Positions 18,183-31,635 are shown, numbered from the stretch's first letter. The stretch is 64,000 bases of DNA from Stratiolaelaps scimitus (GCA_019614645.1 JABWDB010000001.1:31055501-31119500), one strand, 5' to 3'. A program made the numbers and translations. The notes: generated from the letters alone by a model not told the origin.

Positions 18183-21100
18183 AACTATTTTCTGGCATGC
18201 AACATATATATATATATATATGGATACAAAGTGTTATTTCAACTGTACCCAGTGGAAACCCATTCATGTGTTGCAATCTAAAGGATGCAGGTTGCGAAAT
18301 GACAGTTTAAAGGACCGTAGCTTTCTAGAATGAAAGGGTCCAACAAATGTATCTTGTGGGAGACGTCTAAGCATGGTCACACGCAGCACGATGAGGACAG
18401 CTGGACAGTTTTGCCGTTTCGGAGGCAACAGAGAGCGAACAATCTAAGAATAAATGAGGCGGAAAAATGGACGCCTTTTGGTTGAAAATATAAATAAATG
18501 GAGGCCCGCCAGCTTATTATGATTGGGGCTCGTATCGACGCGAATCTGAGGCCCGAACAAGGGAGTGATCCTGGAGGAGCAGCAGAAGAAAGTTTGAGAC
18601 GAGGAAATGATCGGGAAAGCTGGTTGGAAAATTGGCCAACGCCAAGGCAGAGTTCCACTACTGTCTTCGCTCTATGGGCGATCAGAGTTCGCTAACTGGA
18701 AATTTTGGAAATTTGAAGTTTGCCGCCTTCGAGTAACTGTTCAGCGGACTCTGCGTAAAATCGCAAGTTGTAAACCGTTTAGTTTTATGCTTTCGACATC
18801 ACTTCGGCAATTATCGGTGTCGTTAACAGGTCATTGTTATTTTGTTGTAAAGAGGCTCTAATCTATTTTGTACGTTCACGGAAATCATTGCAATGAAGAA
18901 GCTAACTAACGATTAATAATTAGGCACCGTTTTTCATCATGCGTTGCCACCTCATTCATTGGCACGCATGAGCGGCTGAGTCGCGCGTTATCCCGGCGTA
19001 CAGAGCAGAATGGCTAGATTGCATGTTCTTTATGCATGGCGATTAGCGGAGTGCGGTTAAGCTCTAAACTGATGATGAACTAATTAAAACAAATGAGGAT
19101 ACACGACGGATTTTATACTAGTTTTACCAAGCACTTCTTGGGTTCGACTCCACGTAGGCGCATCGTGTCCCAATCTAACCATACTGATTCCTGGCACTCG
19201 CCTCTAGAGGCCATGACAATTTGCCAAGCTGACGTGGACAACAATTTTAGTTTCGTCGCTACTTTCACAGACAGAAATAGAAATGGGTAAAGACCAGTTT
19301 GTTAGAAAGGCGATTATGTCCATGAATGCAAAGGGGTTCCAGGCGGCTTTTGCAAATTGACGAGTTGGCTTAGAACTATTGCAAATAGCCATGGTAACGA
19401 CGGGGCAAACCTTTACATGAGCATTTGTTGCTTTTGTCTCTACTGAGTTCGCTCAACTCCGACCTGGGGACCCGTTCGTGGTGGCCTTGAAGGCCCGAGG
19501 TGGTGGTGTTCAGAGCATTGGGCATTATCAGCACCCGCAACATCTGTGATTTGAACTCGATTTTCAAATCAGATTTACGAGATAGTCGTCAGAAGAGATC
19601 AGTTTGTGGAGGTTTAATAGGTCGATTCGTTTAGTCGGACGTGAGGTTTCAGGACAATAGGAGAAAATCAGTTCACTAATAAATTTCAAGTAACATGAGA
19701 TAAAGCCGTTCCAGCTACAGAACACAGTAATATTAAGTCAGAAGACTGCTGTGCCAATAGGTTGTCGTGTACGGTGGTTGTTCCTCCAGATCTCCTTAGT
19801 TGAACTATTTCTGTCGGAGAGAAAGTCTGCTTCAGCTTCCACTATCTCTTATCACCTTTCGGCTTCGCCCGGATGAGTTGTGTGCTCCAAGCGCACAGTC
19901 TAGATGCCACACCGTCGACCACAGTTTGAAACGCCACCTTTGGATTCTCTCTGTGAATAGCAGTACCTTATCAGAGAGGAAATGCTCCAGCAGAATCAGA
20001 CACTTGTAGATGTAGGCGATCCGCCCTTTCTAGACCTAGCCTGGTTGACCTTTTCGAGCCGACCTCGTATAGCAAGGAGCGGATAGCCCAAGCAGCATGC
20101 GATACAATCATATGGGACCGTCCCCCACAATTTCTCGATGAAAACGCATGCCACTGTTTTACTGAGCCTATAGCGATGCGTTAATTGTAATACACTTAAT
20201 GACGAGGTGCGGATGCTACCATTATACAACAGCTGATCCATCGTATGTGAGTGGAATATAACTGAAATTCAAACAGACCCACCTAAACCGCAAGAAATAG
20301 GAGAAACTATTTATGAAGTGGTCCCTTGAGCACGTTTTAATGGTGCAATTATAAAAAACAGAAAACATCAACAGAGGATACCTGAGACAAGTACATTGAA
20401 CAACTCTCGAGGTTTAGACATACCTTCTGAGTTAAATATTTTCTTGTGCTTGGAGCTGTTGGACAATCCCCAGACGAGTGTAGCCAGCATCATCAGGATG
20501 CATTTTTTATGCAAAAAAAAAAGAAGCTATTTCCATCATTTGAGAGTCCTAGTCCCTATAGAACGAAGCACTCCACCGTAACCAACCCTAACTAAAAGGA
20601 CGGTATGGGTATCACATCTGAATGCGCGTGGTTCGCACCCGTAATTGCACAATAGCTGTCAGTATTTTAGCTATTAATGTGTACTTTTCATATCTTTGAC
20701 GAAATCCATGATCATTTCTGCCTCGAGGACACTGCCGTGGAAAACGATGTCTTCTTCACTTTTATTTCAGAGAGAAATACGCGAAAATTAAAAAATATCT
20801 CACGCAGTACGTAGCTTAAAAAGTTGAAGTGCACCTCAAGAGAAGACTTAACTTAGCAGAAGCACATATCCGGTCTCACATTGAATGACCGGCAGGATGT
20901 TGAAATGAAGCCTTGACCAATCAGTTGATTTAAGTCTAGAGGACCCTACTTACTGTATTTGACAAAAGACGCCTAGGGAATGGCCACAGCTCGATGAGCT
21001 GATAAGAGTGCGTGTCACTTATCCTACTCAAGAGATTCGCCAAAAGGGGGGTCGAATACCACATGTAGATTGATGGGTACTCTTCATCAAACGTACAAAA

Positions 21101-21401
21101 AACACGAGCAATTGTTATCTTACCTAAAAACGTTATCCAACATCTGCTACATGCTATATCAATATTTGTTCTACACCACTTGCAAAACGCATTGATCATG
21201 ACTGGTAGAAATATCTAATATGTGAAGAATCGATCAATCATGCTAGCTAGGGACAAGGGTAATGTCTTAAATAGCAAAATTAGAATAGTGTTTAGTAGTA
21301 TAGCCATATCTGATGATTAACATCAATACATCTGAAGGTTAAATAGGAAGGAGGAACACAATTCAATATAAATATTGCATTTTTAGTTTTTTTTTGCGCA
21401 G

Positions 21402-21465
21402 TTTATTTTACACATGTATGTAAATGTCTGCCAAACTTTAAGGTGCTCCCCTATGTAAGTTTATT
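21402..21465 (-). terminator. Candidate poly(A) signals of ALG13
   Basis: Two minus-strand AATAAA hexamers, read as TTTATT on the plus strand, lie at 21460-21465 and 21402-21407. They are about 190 and 250 bases past the ALG13 stop codon, a normal 3' UTR distance. Either could be used; transcript ends cannot be read from sequence. Confidence 0.5.
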
Positions 21466-21652
21466 ATATTAAAAACTGCAGAAATATCTACCAGTTCACC
21501 GGTGGGATGCTTGCATCTTAATCAAAGTGAACGTATATAGATCTAAGCTTCAACGATAAAACTTCAACGATTATCTCACATCGCACTCTGCAGCCTATAT
21601 ACAATTCGAAACGGTGACTCAAATTATCCGATCAACTACGACCAATATCGAG

Positions 21653-21862
21653 TTATTTCCATCCGAGTATATTGTTGAGCATCTCGGGAAATTTGGCAGT
21701 TTCTTGATCAGGAAATGGTACAAACACTTCGTCCGGGACGCGCTTGATAGCCTCATGCAGGCCCTGCACAGTGGTGCAAAGCAGATGTCCTCCATCGTGC
21801 ATGGCCTTCGCCAGTTCCAACTGATGGTTGTCGAGAAGGGTATCGTTGATGACCACAATCAC
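21653..21862 (-). CDS. ALG13: ALG13, UDP-GlcNAc transferase catalytic subunit, exon 2 (C-terminal)
   Basis: This last exon encodes residues 97-165 and a stop. It follows a good acceptor (pyrimidine tract TTTTTCTTCTTTCC, then GCGCAG) and joins exon 1 in phase 0. It opens VIVVINDTLLDNHQLELAKA. The NHQLELAK motif is the hallmark of the GT28-type C-terminal domain of ALG13 and its bacterial relative MurG, where this segment helps form the UDP-GlcNAc site. The rest, through a hydrophobic GLHEAI helix and a short tail ending in GWK, matches the short 165-residue metazoan ALG13 form. No OTU or Tudor extension, as in the long vertebrate isoform, is seen. Candidate AATAAA signals lie 190-250 bases downstream. 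Confidence 0.93.
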   Translation of the reverse strand: MIVVINDTLLDNHQLELAKAMHDGGHLLCTTVQGLHEAIKRVPDEVFVPFPDQETAKFPEMLNNILGWK

Positions 21863-22273
21863 CTGCGCGGAAAGAAGAAAAATCGTAATACTGAATTATG
21901 CACAGCTTTTTAACGCATATAAGCTTGTTCATTTCTTCAGAATTTTCACCCAGCTCCAAACATATCGTGTGAATAGGCAACTATGAATTGAATTTATTCT
22001 CTGCCTATATCTGGTGTAAAAACATGAGGGGGGATATTTTATTTTGTCGCCTTCACCATTAAGTGCCTTTCTCAAACTGATTGAGATATAAACTGTACAT
22101 ACAATAATAATAATAGCAATAATCATCAGTCATACTAATAGTGCAGGGGCATAACACATGCACGAACAACGAGACAATTAGAGAGGCAAAGAGACTAACT
22201 TCACTAAACAAAGACAATATTCAGAATAAGGTGTCACCGAGCTGGATGCAACGATGGCTCGGGCAAAACCTAC
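21863..22273 (-). other. ALG13 intron (411 bp)
   Basis: On the minus strand the intron starts GTAGGTTTTG and ends in a pyrimidine-rich tract and GCGCAG. Removing it joins the codon AAG (Lys96) to GTG (Val97) without a shift and restores the conserved run CRKAK-VIVVIN. Short open frames that read through the splice sites are spurious. Confidence 0.9.
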
Positions 22274-22561
22274 CTTTGCTTTGCGGCACCGCACTGCTTC
22301 GAGAATACTTCCAGCACCGGCGTGGGATATGATAAGGCTTGCTGACTTCATCTCCTTGCTGATATCGTTCTTATAGTCGAAGCAGAGAAGACCAGGTCGT
22401 TTCACTTTCGGAATCACTCCTGACCCGAACTGGACCGTGACATTTTCGAAGCCCGCCGTCTGCAGAAGGTCTAGCGTTTCTTTTTTTGTCACTTCGGTAA
22501 CCAACTCATCAAATTGTGTCGTTCCGACTGTCACGAATGCCGTCTTTCCCCTTCGATTCAT
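22274..22561 (-). CDS. ALG13: ALG13, UDP-GlcNAc transferase catalytic subunit, exon 1
   Basis: This exon encodes residues 1-96. ALG13 pairs with membrane-bound ALG14 on the cytosolic face of the ER and adds the second GlcNAc to GlcNAc-PP-dolichol, an early step of N-glycan synthesis. The N-terminal strand reads FVTVGTTQFDELV (residues 9-21), matching the VTVGTT.FD signature of the family. The core motif SHAGAGSILE (79-88) is the glycosyltransferase 28 nucleotide-sugar loop, with its His at residue 80. The start is supported by an in-frame TAA 12 bases upstream, a G at -3, and a mature length of exactly 165 residues after splicing. No ALG14 gene is seen nearby. The gene lies wholly inside a frequenin intron on the opposite strand, so its promoter must be in roughly 22562-23200; I see no defining core element there. 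Confidence 0.95.
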
Positions 22562-24284
22562 GGCTATTAATTAGGTTCGCTCTTGTTTACGAGCAACACA
22601 GTACAGCATCACAGTACCGCCGAAACCAGATGATCAGGTGGAAAACCGCTAAGTTCAGGCAGGATGAACACGAAGCAAGTAGATCTGAGTTTCGAAGCAG
22701 GCCAAATTTCCCCAGCTGATTTTGTTTGCTTTGTATGGGGAGCAGATGATGTGGAAAGGGAGCTGGCGAGGGCCAAACCGAAGGGGAGAGGTCGCTGAGA
22801 TTGTTGTTCACTTACAGTGTCTGTGCCGGGGTGCTACGTAGGTAAAGAGCAGGGGAAGTATGCAAGATACGATTCTCTGTCCAACGTGTATTTCTTTAGA
22901 ACTTCGCCATAATGCGAGCAAATATTTAGTGAACGTGTGGAAATAATAGGCTATCGTGTTTAATCGAGATGGAAAAGGCCGCGACTATCAGCAATAATAA
23001 ATGCTAGGTTACTATAGCGTTGTGATAAGACTGCAGTTCCGTTAATAAACCAAACCTTGTATTATTGTATTGTACTATTGTCCATTCAGTATGGATTTCA
23101 CTGGGCTGCAGGCAATTCGCCATTATAGCGCCTGGGGACATCCGCGCTGAGGGGTTTTAGCGGTTGCTAAATAATGAAAGGCTCGATGTCACCCCCGAAC
23201 GCGAAACGGGCCATCTAATCGATAACAAAGTGACTGACCGTTATATTTGAATGTCTCCTTATTCTATAACAATTTGGTGTTTGGTGGAGTTTTAAAAATA
23301 TTTTTAATGGGCGTATTCAGTTGAAAAATATACAGTTACCTAGGAGTCATTCTGGGCTCCAATTTGTGGTCTGATCGTGTAACGCGAATATATCATTCAG
23401 TTGACCTTAACAATGTGCTATGTTGTGAAATAATGATATTATACACTATGTTGCAGCACACAATATTTAATAAGTTATCATTGTGTTGATGGCGCATGCA
23501 GAGGTGTGGCATCCATTTATATTTCATTGGTTCCATGCTGTCTACAGTTATTTAAATTCAATCAACTGTTTCTCAACGTTATTCCTATAGAATAAATTAC
23601 CATTTTTTTATTAATAGAAATCACGTCACATATTGATAGCTTGAGTAATTGGTGGCATAAACATATTAAAGGAAAGTCTCTGGCAATCCCGTTTATTGCA
23701 ATCCCGTCTGAGCTATTACATACATGTATCTTTAAAAAAATGCTATATAAGCCTCCTTACGTTGATAAGCAGATAGAACGATCGATCAATCGGTATCAGC
23801 AACTGTATCTAACGTTGGGCATGCCTAGTTAGTTATCACATTTTATTTTGTTTTAACTGGCAACCTGTGATTTTTACATCAGAAAAGTCTATTCCTTCAT
23901 AACGCCTCATGTGACAGAACATACACAATTTAATTCCCCGTACCAAGTACTCTATAGACGTTACAATATTTTAGAGTGCAATGAGAGTACTTGAAACTGG
24001 TTGGTTTCATTGCAATTGATACAACTGTGATAAGAGGAGCCGGATGTTGTATTATATATGTGATAATTTTCCTCGACAATGCAACGAATTAAGGTCAGAG
24101 TAAGGAGGCAAACGGAACCGCTGTAGAGATTTAATGCTCCTTAAATAGAACATAATAATCATTGTGAATTGCATTTTAAAGTAATATATATAAATATACA
24201 TATATATATATACGATCTATAGCATTGCAATGGCGCTCTGTTTCTAATCTACGAAGTTTTGTGATTTCTTTTTCTCGATTTCAG

Positions 24285-24363
24285 GATGGTTCAATAGAAT
24301 TTGAAGAGTTTATTCGTGCCCTCAGCGTAACATCGCGAGGCAACGTTGAAGAAAAATTGTTAT
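24285..24363 (+). CDS. frq/Ncs1: Frequenin / NCS-1, exon completing EF2
   Basis: This 79 bp exon lies between a TTTCAG acceptor and a GTGAGT donor. It carries 26 codons plus the T of a Trp codon, equivalent to NCS-1 residues 77-102. It completes the second EF-hand loop, whose 12 positions read DENK plus DGSIEFEE, with acidic or amide ligands at positions 1, 3 and 5, Gly at 6 and Glu at 12. This loop should bind calcium. The following [13 protein letters not shown] is the best discriminating signature of the neuronal calcium sensor family. The pairing with DENKDG points to frequenin/NCS-1 rather than to neurocalcin or hippocalcin, which carry DANGDG. Confidence 0.95.
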
Positions 24364-26687
24364 GTGAGTATGCAATCGTGTCGTCGCGAATAAATGACTA
24401 ATCATAATATAAATGATAATATATGTTTGCCTCCCGGATTTCGTAGGCTTTATGAGCGTTTCTTGTTACTCATTTGCTATATGAGCTGTATTTGTGGTAG
24501 GTAGCTGCGGGGAAACGTTTGTAAAGATTTCACCGAGTTCGTAGATAAAACACTAAGTGAAAAACATTTCATTTTCAATGGAGAAACAGCACAGCTTTTC
24601 AGAAAGCAAATGAAAACCAAGTTTTTTAATTAGTGCTCTTAAAATCAATCACCATTGTTTGTATATTTCACGCTTGTTGCTGAATGAAGTTAGTTTTTTG
24701 ATTACACCTATATTTAGATGAGAAAATTAGTTTTTTTTGTGCTTGTTGTATGGAGATTTCGAAGAAATATGAAGCGATTGCCTTGGAAAGTTTTACAATT
24801 TTTTAACGGTTATCAAGTTTAAATTTATGTCTATGGAAAAAAAACAGAACTGACTTGCTTACAAATAATATTCAGCCAATTTTCAAGGTGCAGGTGGAGC
24901 CTCGGACCCACACAAAACGGATGAAAAAATAATTGCAACTTGGTCTGATATTGGAACCACCATGGTGGGCGAGACTAAGAATGCTTATTGTATAACTCTG
25001 GTGAATGTCCCGGTGGTTATTCGCCGCTATCGGATAATCAATGACAGAAATAGAAAGGAATGGTTTTTAAAGAGTTTCGAGTTTCAACTGAATAATGAGT
25101 TACCAGAAATCCCACGAAGACTCGTATCATCTATTCAATAGAAACCCATTAAATGTTGCATCATGATCTGTGAGAAGTAGTATTTTGTCATAACATCTAA
25201 TAATATGTTTATCAACAACAAATATAATGGAACGTTTATTACCCCGTACATGCAGAGGCCTATTCCCAGTACGGGTCTCAGTTAGCTGTACAGTTTTCAA
25301 GTACATATATGATTCAATGTCCACCTAAAATATGACGCGCTTTAAGACCGAAGATAACAAGAAAATTTCCAACAGAAGACATCTGTCGCTGTCTGGTCGA
25401 GATAAGATCCTATTTCCGTCCATATATACTAGCTAAGTGTTGATACCTTGCTCGAAATTCGGAACTTTTCTGTATTTTTTTTAATCAAAATATATTTCTA
25501 TAGGCCATAGATCACCGAATCTTAAGTACTCGTCGGTGCGGACACTCCCCCAGACCAACACCGGCCGCGTCGATGAAGCCACACCGTCTGGTGTTGCTGT
25601 ATTTTGCTGTTACCGCTGCTGCTGCTGTTGTTCCTTTACTGTTGCCGTTGCTGCCGCTGGCGATGCCACGAAATTGCTGTTGCTGGGCCCACTGGTGCTC
25701 AACGCTCGCGGGGTCCGTTACGGCTGACCGTTGCGTGATGGATATCTCGATAGGTAGACAACGGGTGGACAACAGAAACAGCAGCAGCAGTAACGGCAGC
25801 AGCAGCAGCAGCAGCAATTCTTCTTCGGTAGCCAAAGAAGAGTCGTCGGCCGTAGGCTGCTGTTTATTGGCGATTGCTGCCGCTCTATCGGTGTATAATA
25901 CCAGATGCTCTTCGCACGCGCCCCGCCGTCAATGGCGACTCGTTAGCGTTCAATGGCGCTCGTTTTCCGCTGTTAACAACTTGTGGAACCAGAGTGTCCT
26001 GATAGATGTGACGAACGCGGCATCTACACATTCTGCATATACCACTCAGCTAAATATCTCGTCGTGAAAAATTTCGCGCGTTCAGTAAATAACGAAACAA
26101 AAACACCCCCGCAAATATAAAAGAAAACGCTGTCAGCAAGCGTACTGCGTTTTCTCTTGTTCGTCGGACGCCGTCGACCTGTTATAGATTTCTAGGAACG
26201 CCACAGGGTTACAAGGATTTGAAAGTGGCGTTATGTATATCATCATGGAGTAAACGGTATGATGGCCTGCTGGCTAGTTTGCTCAGACGCGAGGACAGGC
26301 CAGAGGTTAGGTCGTGTCAGAGTTTGGGAGAAGTCGCCTGACGCTCTCCACGTTCTGTTTCTGTGTAAGCATTAATGAGATTAACTCGAAGTGACGAATG
26401 TACGCGGCATGGTTATGTCAAACTGAAGCGTACACATAATCCATAATGAACTCGTGAAATGGCGTCTGTTAAGTAAAAATGTTGGCAATACAAGAGCTTG
26501 CTGGGTCGTTGTTTGCATAGCTTATATAATACAATATTGAGTAGTAAACGCATAATAAATAGTGAAAGCAAGGGGTCCCATTTATTCTCTGTTCTACCGT
26601 TACTACACAGATCTTGCTTGATGCGAGTTGATAGAATAGACCAATCAGTATATATATATATATATATAGACGAGATGACGATATGAT

Positions 26688-26744
<57 letters not shown>

Positions 26745-29700
26745 GAGATGACGTGCTACCTCTGCGAGAAGCTGCGAAATTCATCGATGATTATGGCTGG
26801 CCCACAGACTGAGCATGAGGTGTTGTTGCCTGCTGTGTCGCGCAGGAAAAAGTAGTATCGCAGGTATCTCAACTGTCATCAGGTCACCATTAGAGCTTGA
26901 AGTCAATGAGAATGCGCGTGAGAGAGATAGAGAGCAAGCGATATAATAACAATAATAAATATACGAAAAACCCAGTGTTGAGAGTCTTCTCTTCCCTTCG
27001 CAAAGGTTCAAACCTCTCGATCGCCCCACCCGACGTCGATATGGATAGTTCTGTCGATAGAATCATCCGTTGTGTCTGCTCGATGCGGTATGAGGCTCAG
27101 CCAAAGTAGGCCGGTCTTAAGGCTTCGGCACGCGCCTGCCTGTCCAGTTTGAGCACTAAGGAACATTCGCATCGATTGAATCACTGCTGGTGCTTCTGTT
27201 ACTGTTGGATAGTCTGCCTAGACTCAACGAATCGGTCGGCGGCCCTGATTGGCGACACTAGACTATAGTGTGTGTACACACGATAGTATGCGAAGCGGGA
27301 CCCGGCGGCAGATGGTCAGTCGCCAGGCGCTCCGGCCGCTGGCGCGAGATCGGCAACAGCCTTCTGAAGCAACCGTCTGCACGGCGTGGCCTAGCCGAAT
27401 CGGCTGGCTCATACTTCAGGAGGGGCCGAGACCAAACGAGACGCAGTAATGGCGATTTGGCAGACGAGAGCTTCGATAGGAAAACTACAACAAAATCTAC
27501 TGCGAATACTCTGCACTGGAGCGCTGCATCGGGCTACTGTCCCTGCTCTCTGGATATCCAGAATATTGGGAAATCAAGTATCCCCCTCGTTGCTCTTGAG
27601 GAGGCAGTTTACATAGCGATGTAATGAACATCCGTGCGATGCACTAGTCAGACACCATATTGCGACAGTATAATTAATTAAGAGCACATACGCTATTACA
27701 ATTATAGTTATACATGTAAGTCTTCACCAGTCGAGTCTCCTCGCCCAGCTCACAAGTAGTGTTAATAAAACAAATTCATTCATAGATCAAAATCGCTAGC
27801 AGAATTTTCAATGCATGCCAAGGAAATCATCATATCAGAAGGTGAATTCTCGAAAAGCGTTATCATCTGGGCATACAGCTGCGGTCATGTTAACAAGATA
27901 CGAGCTAATCTTGAATTACCTAATACTCTCCAGAAGACAGGGTTCGTTTTACCGTGACAATGTCTTTAGTTATTTCGGTGGGTTTTTCGTGCGTCAGATG
28001 AAGCTCACAGATGACCCCCAACATGGCCTTGGCTTTGTTACAATGCCATTTCTGACCTAAGCAATCCTCTAGGAAGAAATCTACAAAACGACCAGTAATT
28101 CTGCTGTGACGGTAGCAATTCCGAAATTTCTAATAATTTCTCTTCATCTTCTTGTCGACAGTTGAAACAGATCTTTCTTGTGAGATTGCTCTATTTTCGT
28201 TCTCTTGATTTTTTTTTGTTAGGCTATGACACAGTACAATAATGATTTCGGGAGGTGCATTAGCATCTGAAAATCATTTAGGCTCCCGTATCCGCTTCGC
28301 GGACGATGGTTGCATCAGTTGCTGTACGATGACCGACCATCTGGCTGGAGGGGGGTAATTTGGCATATCGTCTCGTCCCTTACCATGCCGTTCTGCTTAC
28401 AGTAAGTGCTGTATAAAAAAGATAAAAAAAATATGAAAGCAATCTTTGCCTGCGCTGTTTTCGTCTTTTCGTCTACGCAACTCACACACACACACACACA
28501 CAGACATGCACATGTATATGAAATGTAAATGTATCAATTTATGTGCTCGTTACGAACCGTGTGTGAACAGCATATTGATAGCGGATGATATATGATGACA
28601 TTGTATCGAGCAGCAGTAGTCGACAATTACGGTCGGTGTCGAGGGCACACACTGATCAGCGGCAGTGTTTAGCGGTCATCTGGCGGTCGATGCTACGTAT
28701 TTTACGCATGTTGCTGCGTTATGCATTCGTTGTCAGCGTCAGCCAGTGAACAATCCGAGTCAATCGTTCGTTGCACACCTGATGTATATTGCTAATCTTA
28801 ATAATATCTATCACTGTTGGCGTAATCGATTGTGAACGCAACAAACGTCAGCCGAGCCGGGCACAATCATTCACACACTTCTTTTGAATGCTAGAAATCT
28901 TTCTCGAACGAGCCACCTCTACGGCACGAGCAAGTGTTCGTTGGCGGGACATCTTTTCAACTCGTGATCGTGGTGCCGGTTTATCATTTACGCACAATGT
29001 GTGAGAAAGAATTAAGGTCTATATTAGGTGGACAAATCATGTCTAAAATCACAACCCCATCTCTGACGCGGGATGTGTACTACCCAGACGAGATATGGGT
29101 GCTTACTAGATATCGGTGTGACCACTATTTTCGAGAGAAGGAATCTCCTTCGAACGCACAGACGCCACCAGAGACATTGCAATTAGGTGGGCCGATACAG
29201 TGCCGGGGGGGGGAGGTGTTGTCGTGGATTACAAACCGCTTCTGCCTGCTAAACCCAATCCTCTGGTGACACTCGGCCTCTCTCGATTTGCCCACGAAAT
29301 GGCCGCTGGTGCTGCAATCCAACGTCGGCTGATCAGCGCAATTTACGCATTACTGAGCCATTCCTGGCTTTCGACCGTGTGCGTCTGTCCGACATGAAGA
29401 TAGCCTGGTTAAATTATAACATACGTCTATTAGGAACATCAGTAGGGTGGCCCAATGAGCCGCTATGTAAATCAGTCTGCAATTACAGAGCTCAATATGT
29501 TTTAAGTCCCTTGTGTTCACGCCTGGTAGTGAGTCAATGGTCAGATGGAGGCTGGATACAGGGAGAGTATACGGCTTCGAACTGATCCGTCCGCAACGTC
29601 CGGAGGAGAGCGAAACTTGGGTCGGCGCCGGCAAAATCGCTGCTATCGCCACCGCTGAGTAGCCGAGTCCAAAATGTGGTGCAACGTCGGAAAAAGCCCG

Positions 29701-31635
29701 ACCGGAAAAATCGCTTCGTTAGTCCTTAGCTACTGCTAGCGACGGTGACTGCGGCACTACTGGCACCGACAAAATCTGAACCAGCGAAGGGAATCGGCGA
29801 TGGCTCTCGTCTGCCTGATGGTGTGGCGTTTTCGTAGGACCACTAACACCACAACCAAGACCACCACCACCACCACGACAGCAACAGCAGCTTGTGTGGA
29901 CGTCGCCACCGGCCGTCGGGTGTCAGGCATTCTGCCGCCAGGTACTGCGAGTAGTCGTGGTTCCCTGTTCTATCTTTGCCATCGGTTGGTTCTGCTGCTG
30001 CGGCTATTTTGGTCAAAATCAGCGAGGAGCCGGCAGGTAGTAAACGCCAGCTAACGTCGATACCTCATGAAGGTCCAGGGTGGTACAGCCGTCACAAGGC
30101 AACGTTGTCTCCTCATCCCCGTCCTCCCACCGAGACGATGGCAGCCACTGCTACCGCTGACTGCCGTTGTTACTGGCCCTATTTGAATTGGTAACGCTGA
30201 CGTCGCTGATGTCCAGCCTGTTCCAAGCAGTGGCAACACTTGCCGATGCCGCACGAGCAGAAACAGCAACAGGATCGGCTGTAGCTAGCAATAAAATGCT
30301 ATAGGTCCTATTTGAAATAGTATATGTACATCATGAAAAAATCATCGTCAACATCGCTCGCAATAGCAGCAGTCGCCGTAACAGCAACAACAGGAGTCAA
30401 CGCTGTCACCGTCATCGTACACCCCGCCTCCGAAGTTTGAACTGACTGTGTAATTCCAAATGGCAGTGTTCTGCAGCAGCAGCAGCAGCAACAGCATCGT
30501 AGCGCGATAATCTTATTCATCTTGCCACTGTGGCAGTGCCATCCTGAAAGGGTACTGACTTCCCGCTCGACAGCGGCGTGATATCATGTCGTCTGACATC
30601 GTCAAAGAACGGCAGCAGTAACACCTATCACAACCGGATCGGCGGGAAGAGCAACGCTAACACAACTGGATAGCGCCGGCAGCAACTGCAGAAACAGCGA
30701 CAGTATCGGATATATCATAAGGAATAGAACTGGAAAATCCGAGTGAAAAATCCGCTGGAGTGTCTCTTCTCTTCGTAGATAAAGCACATTAATAATCGTA
30801 CCGTTACTTCGACGCCTTCGAGGAAACAGCCGAAACTCGCGCCCTCGATATTGGTGAAAATACAGGGTGTTTCGATAAGAGCATGCCCGCTAGTTGCAAC
30901 GCGCGATCACGACACAAAATACCCTTGTCGTGAGGACCTTACCGCCTAGGGAGCATCCCAGTACATCGCTGTAAGCGAAATTGTATAGATTAGAAAAAAA
31001 GTCCAAATGAGTACAATAATGCGCTAAAGGTCTAGTACAATTACTTTTCTAAAGGTCTAGGTAATGATAGTAATCATTCAATAATGTTTCGGTATAGATG
31101 GTATTTCTCTTCCCGACCAGCCGGTAGGTATTGTCGATCCGCTATTTGTAACGTAAAGGGATTCAACAGCGGCGGATTCGATGCGACTGGTACTTTCCCT
31201 ACAGATTCGTTACGTTTTCATGAAGGTCTTGCCGCGCGTTCCCTGCCAAGTCATCCGCCCATCTTCTGTGAATTCGCATAGACTCATTGCCATTCGATGT
31301 ACAGCACGTAATATTGGACGCTGCTTAAAGCTCATCCGGTTGAATCAAACTTCGTGTTGTTGTTGTTGTTGTTGTCCACTTGTCAAGTTGATGTGTGTGT
31401 GTGTACGCTTTTATTTGGACTTCCAAGCTCGATATTTATAATAGTTAGACTGTCATTTCTACGCTTTCAGGGAGATAGCCGAATCTTCGTTTCTGGGGGT
31501 ACTCCTTGATCCGGAATACCATTTAGTGCGATTGCCGAATGTAATCGTTTCATCAATGTTTACATATACTCAACCGTTGTCGTTCTTGTTACTGTTGCTT
31601 TCCTCTATTTGAACGCTGAACGTTCGGGTTTTCAG
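24364..31635 (+). other. Frequenin intron (7.3 kb)
   Basis: The intron is bounded by a GTGAGT donor and a GTTTTCAG acceptor, and it splits the Trp codon T|GG. It holds a CTG/CAG-rich patch at 25600-25830, a duplicated TA-rich block at 26649-26753, a (CA)n at about 28483-28501, and CTG/CAG patches near 30480. A 111-codon plus-strand open frame (28934-29269, first ATG near 28997) has mixed composition but no recognisable homology. I assign no gene. Confidence 0.85.
26649..26753. repeat. Duplicated (TA)n plus AGACGAGATGACG unit
   Basis: Two TA tracts (about 26649-26668 and 26690-26741) are each followed by the same 13-base word AGACGAGATGACG (26668-26680 and 26741-26753). This looks like a segmental duplication of a TA tract with its right flank, followed by expansion of the second tract. 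Confidence 0.8.

Larger units (their letters stand above)
16036..24284 (+). other. Frequenin intron (8.2 kb) hosting ALG13
   Basis: The intron is bounded by a GTGAGT donor and a TTCTCGATTTCAG acceptor. The exons on either side join in phase 0 inside the second EF-hand loop. Apart from the ALG13 gene on the opposite strand, it holds AT-rich sequence with one dispersed repeat copy (18107-18182) and (TA)n tracts near 18061-18103, 18206-18220 and 24200. A 98-codon plus-strand open frame at 17470-17766 begins with ATG but resembles nothing I know. Confidence 0.9.

Noticed and set aside
19136..19160. GGTTCGACTCC, like the T-loop of a tRNA
   Set aside because: The flanking bases do not form a 5 bp T stem, and no acceptor stem, D arm or anticodon arm can be drawn around it.
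26413..26784. Minus-strand frame with Tyr-Ile runs
   Set aside because: It is a translation of the (TA)n tracts.
28934..29269. 111-codon plus-strand frame in a frequenin intron
   Set aside because: Composition is mixed but no family is recognised. It includes a run of G bases and lacks splice-site support, so I do not annotate it as a gene.
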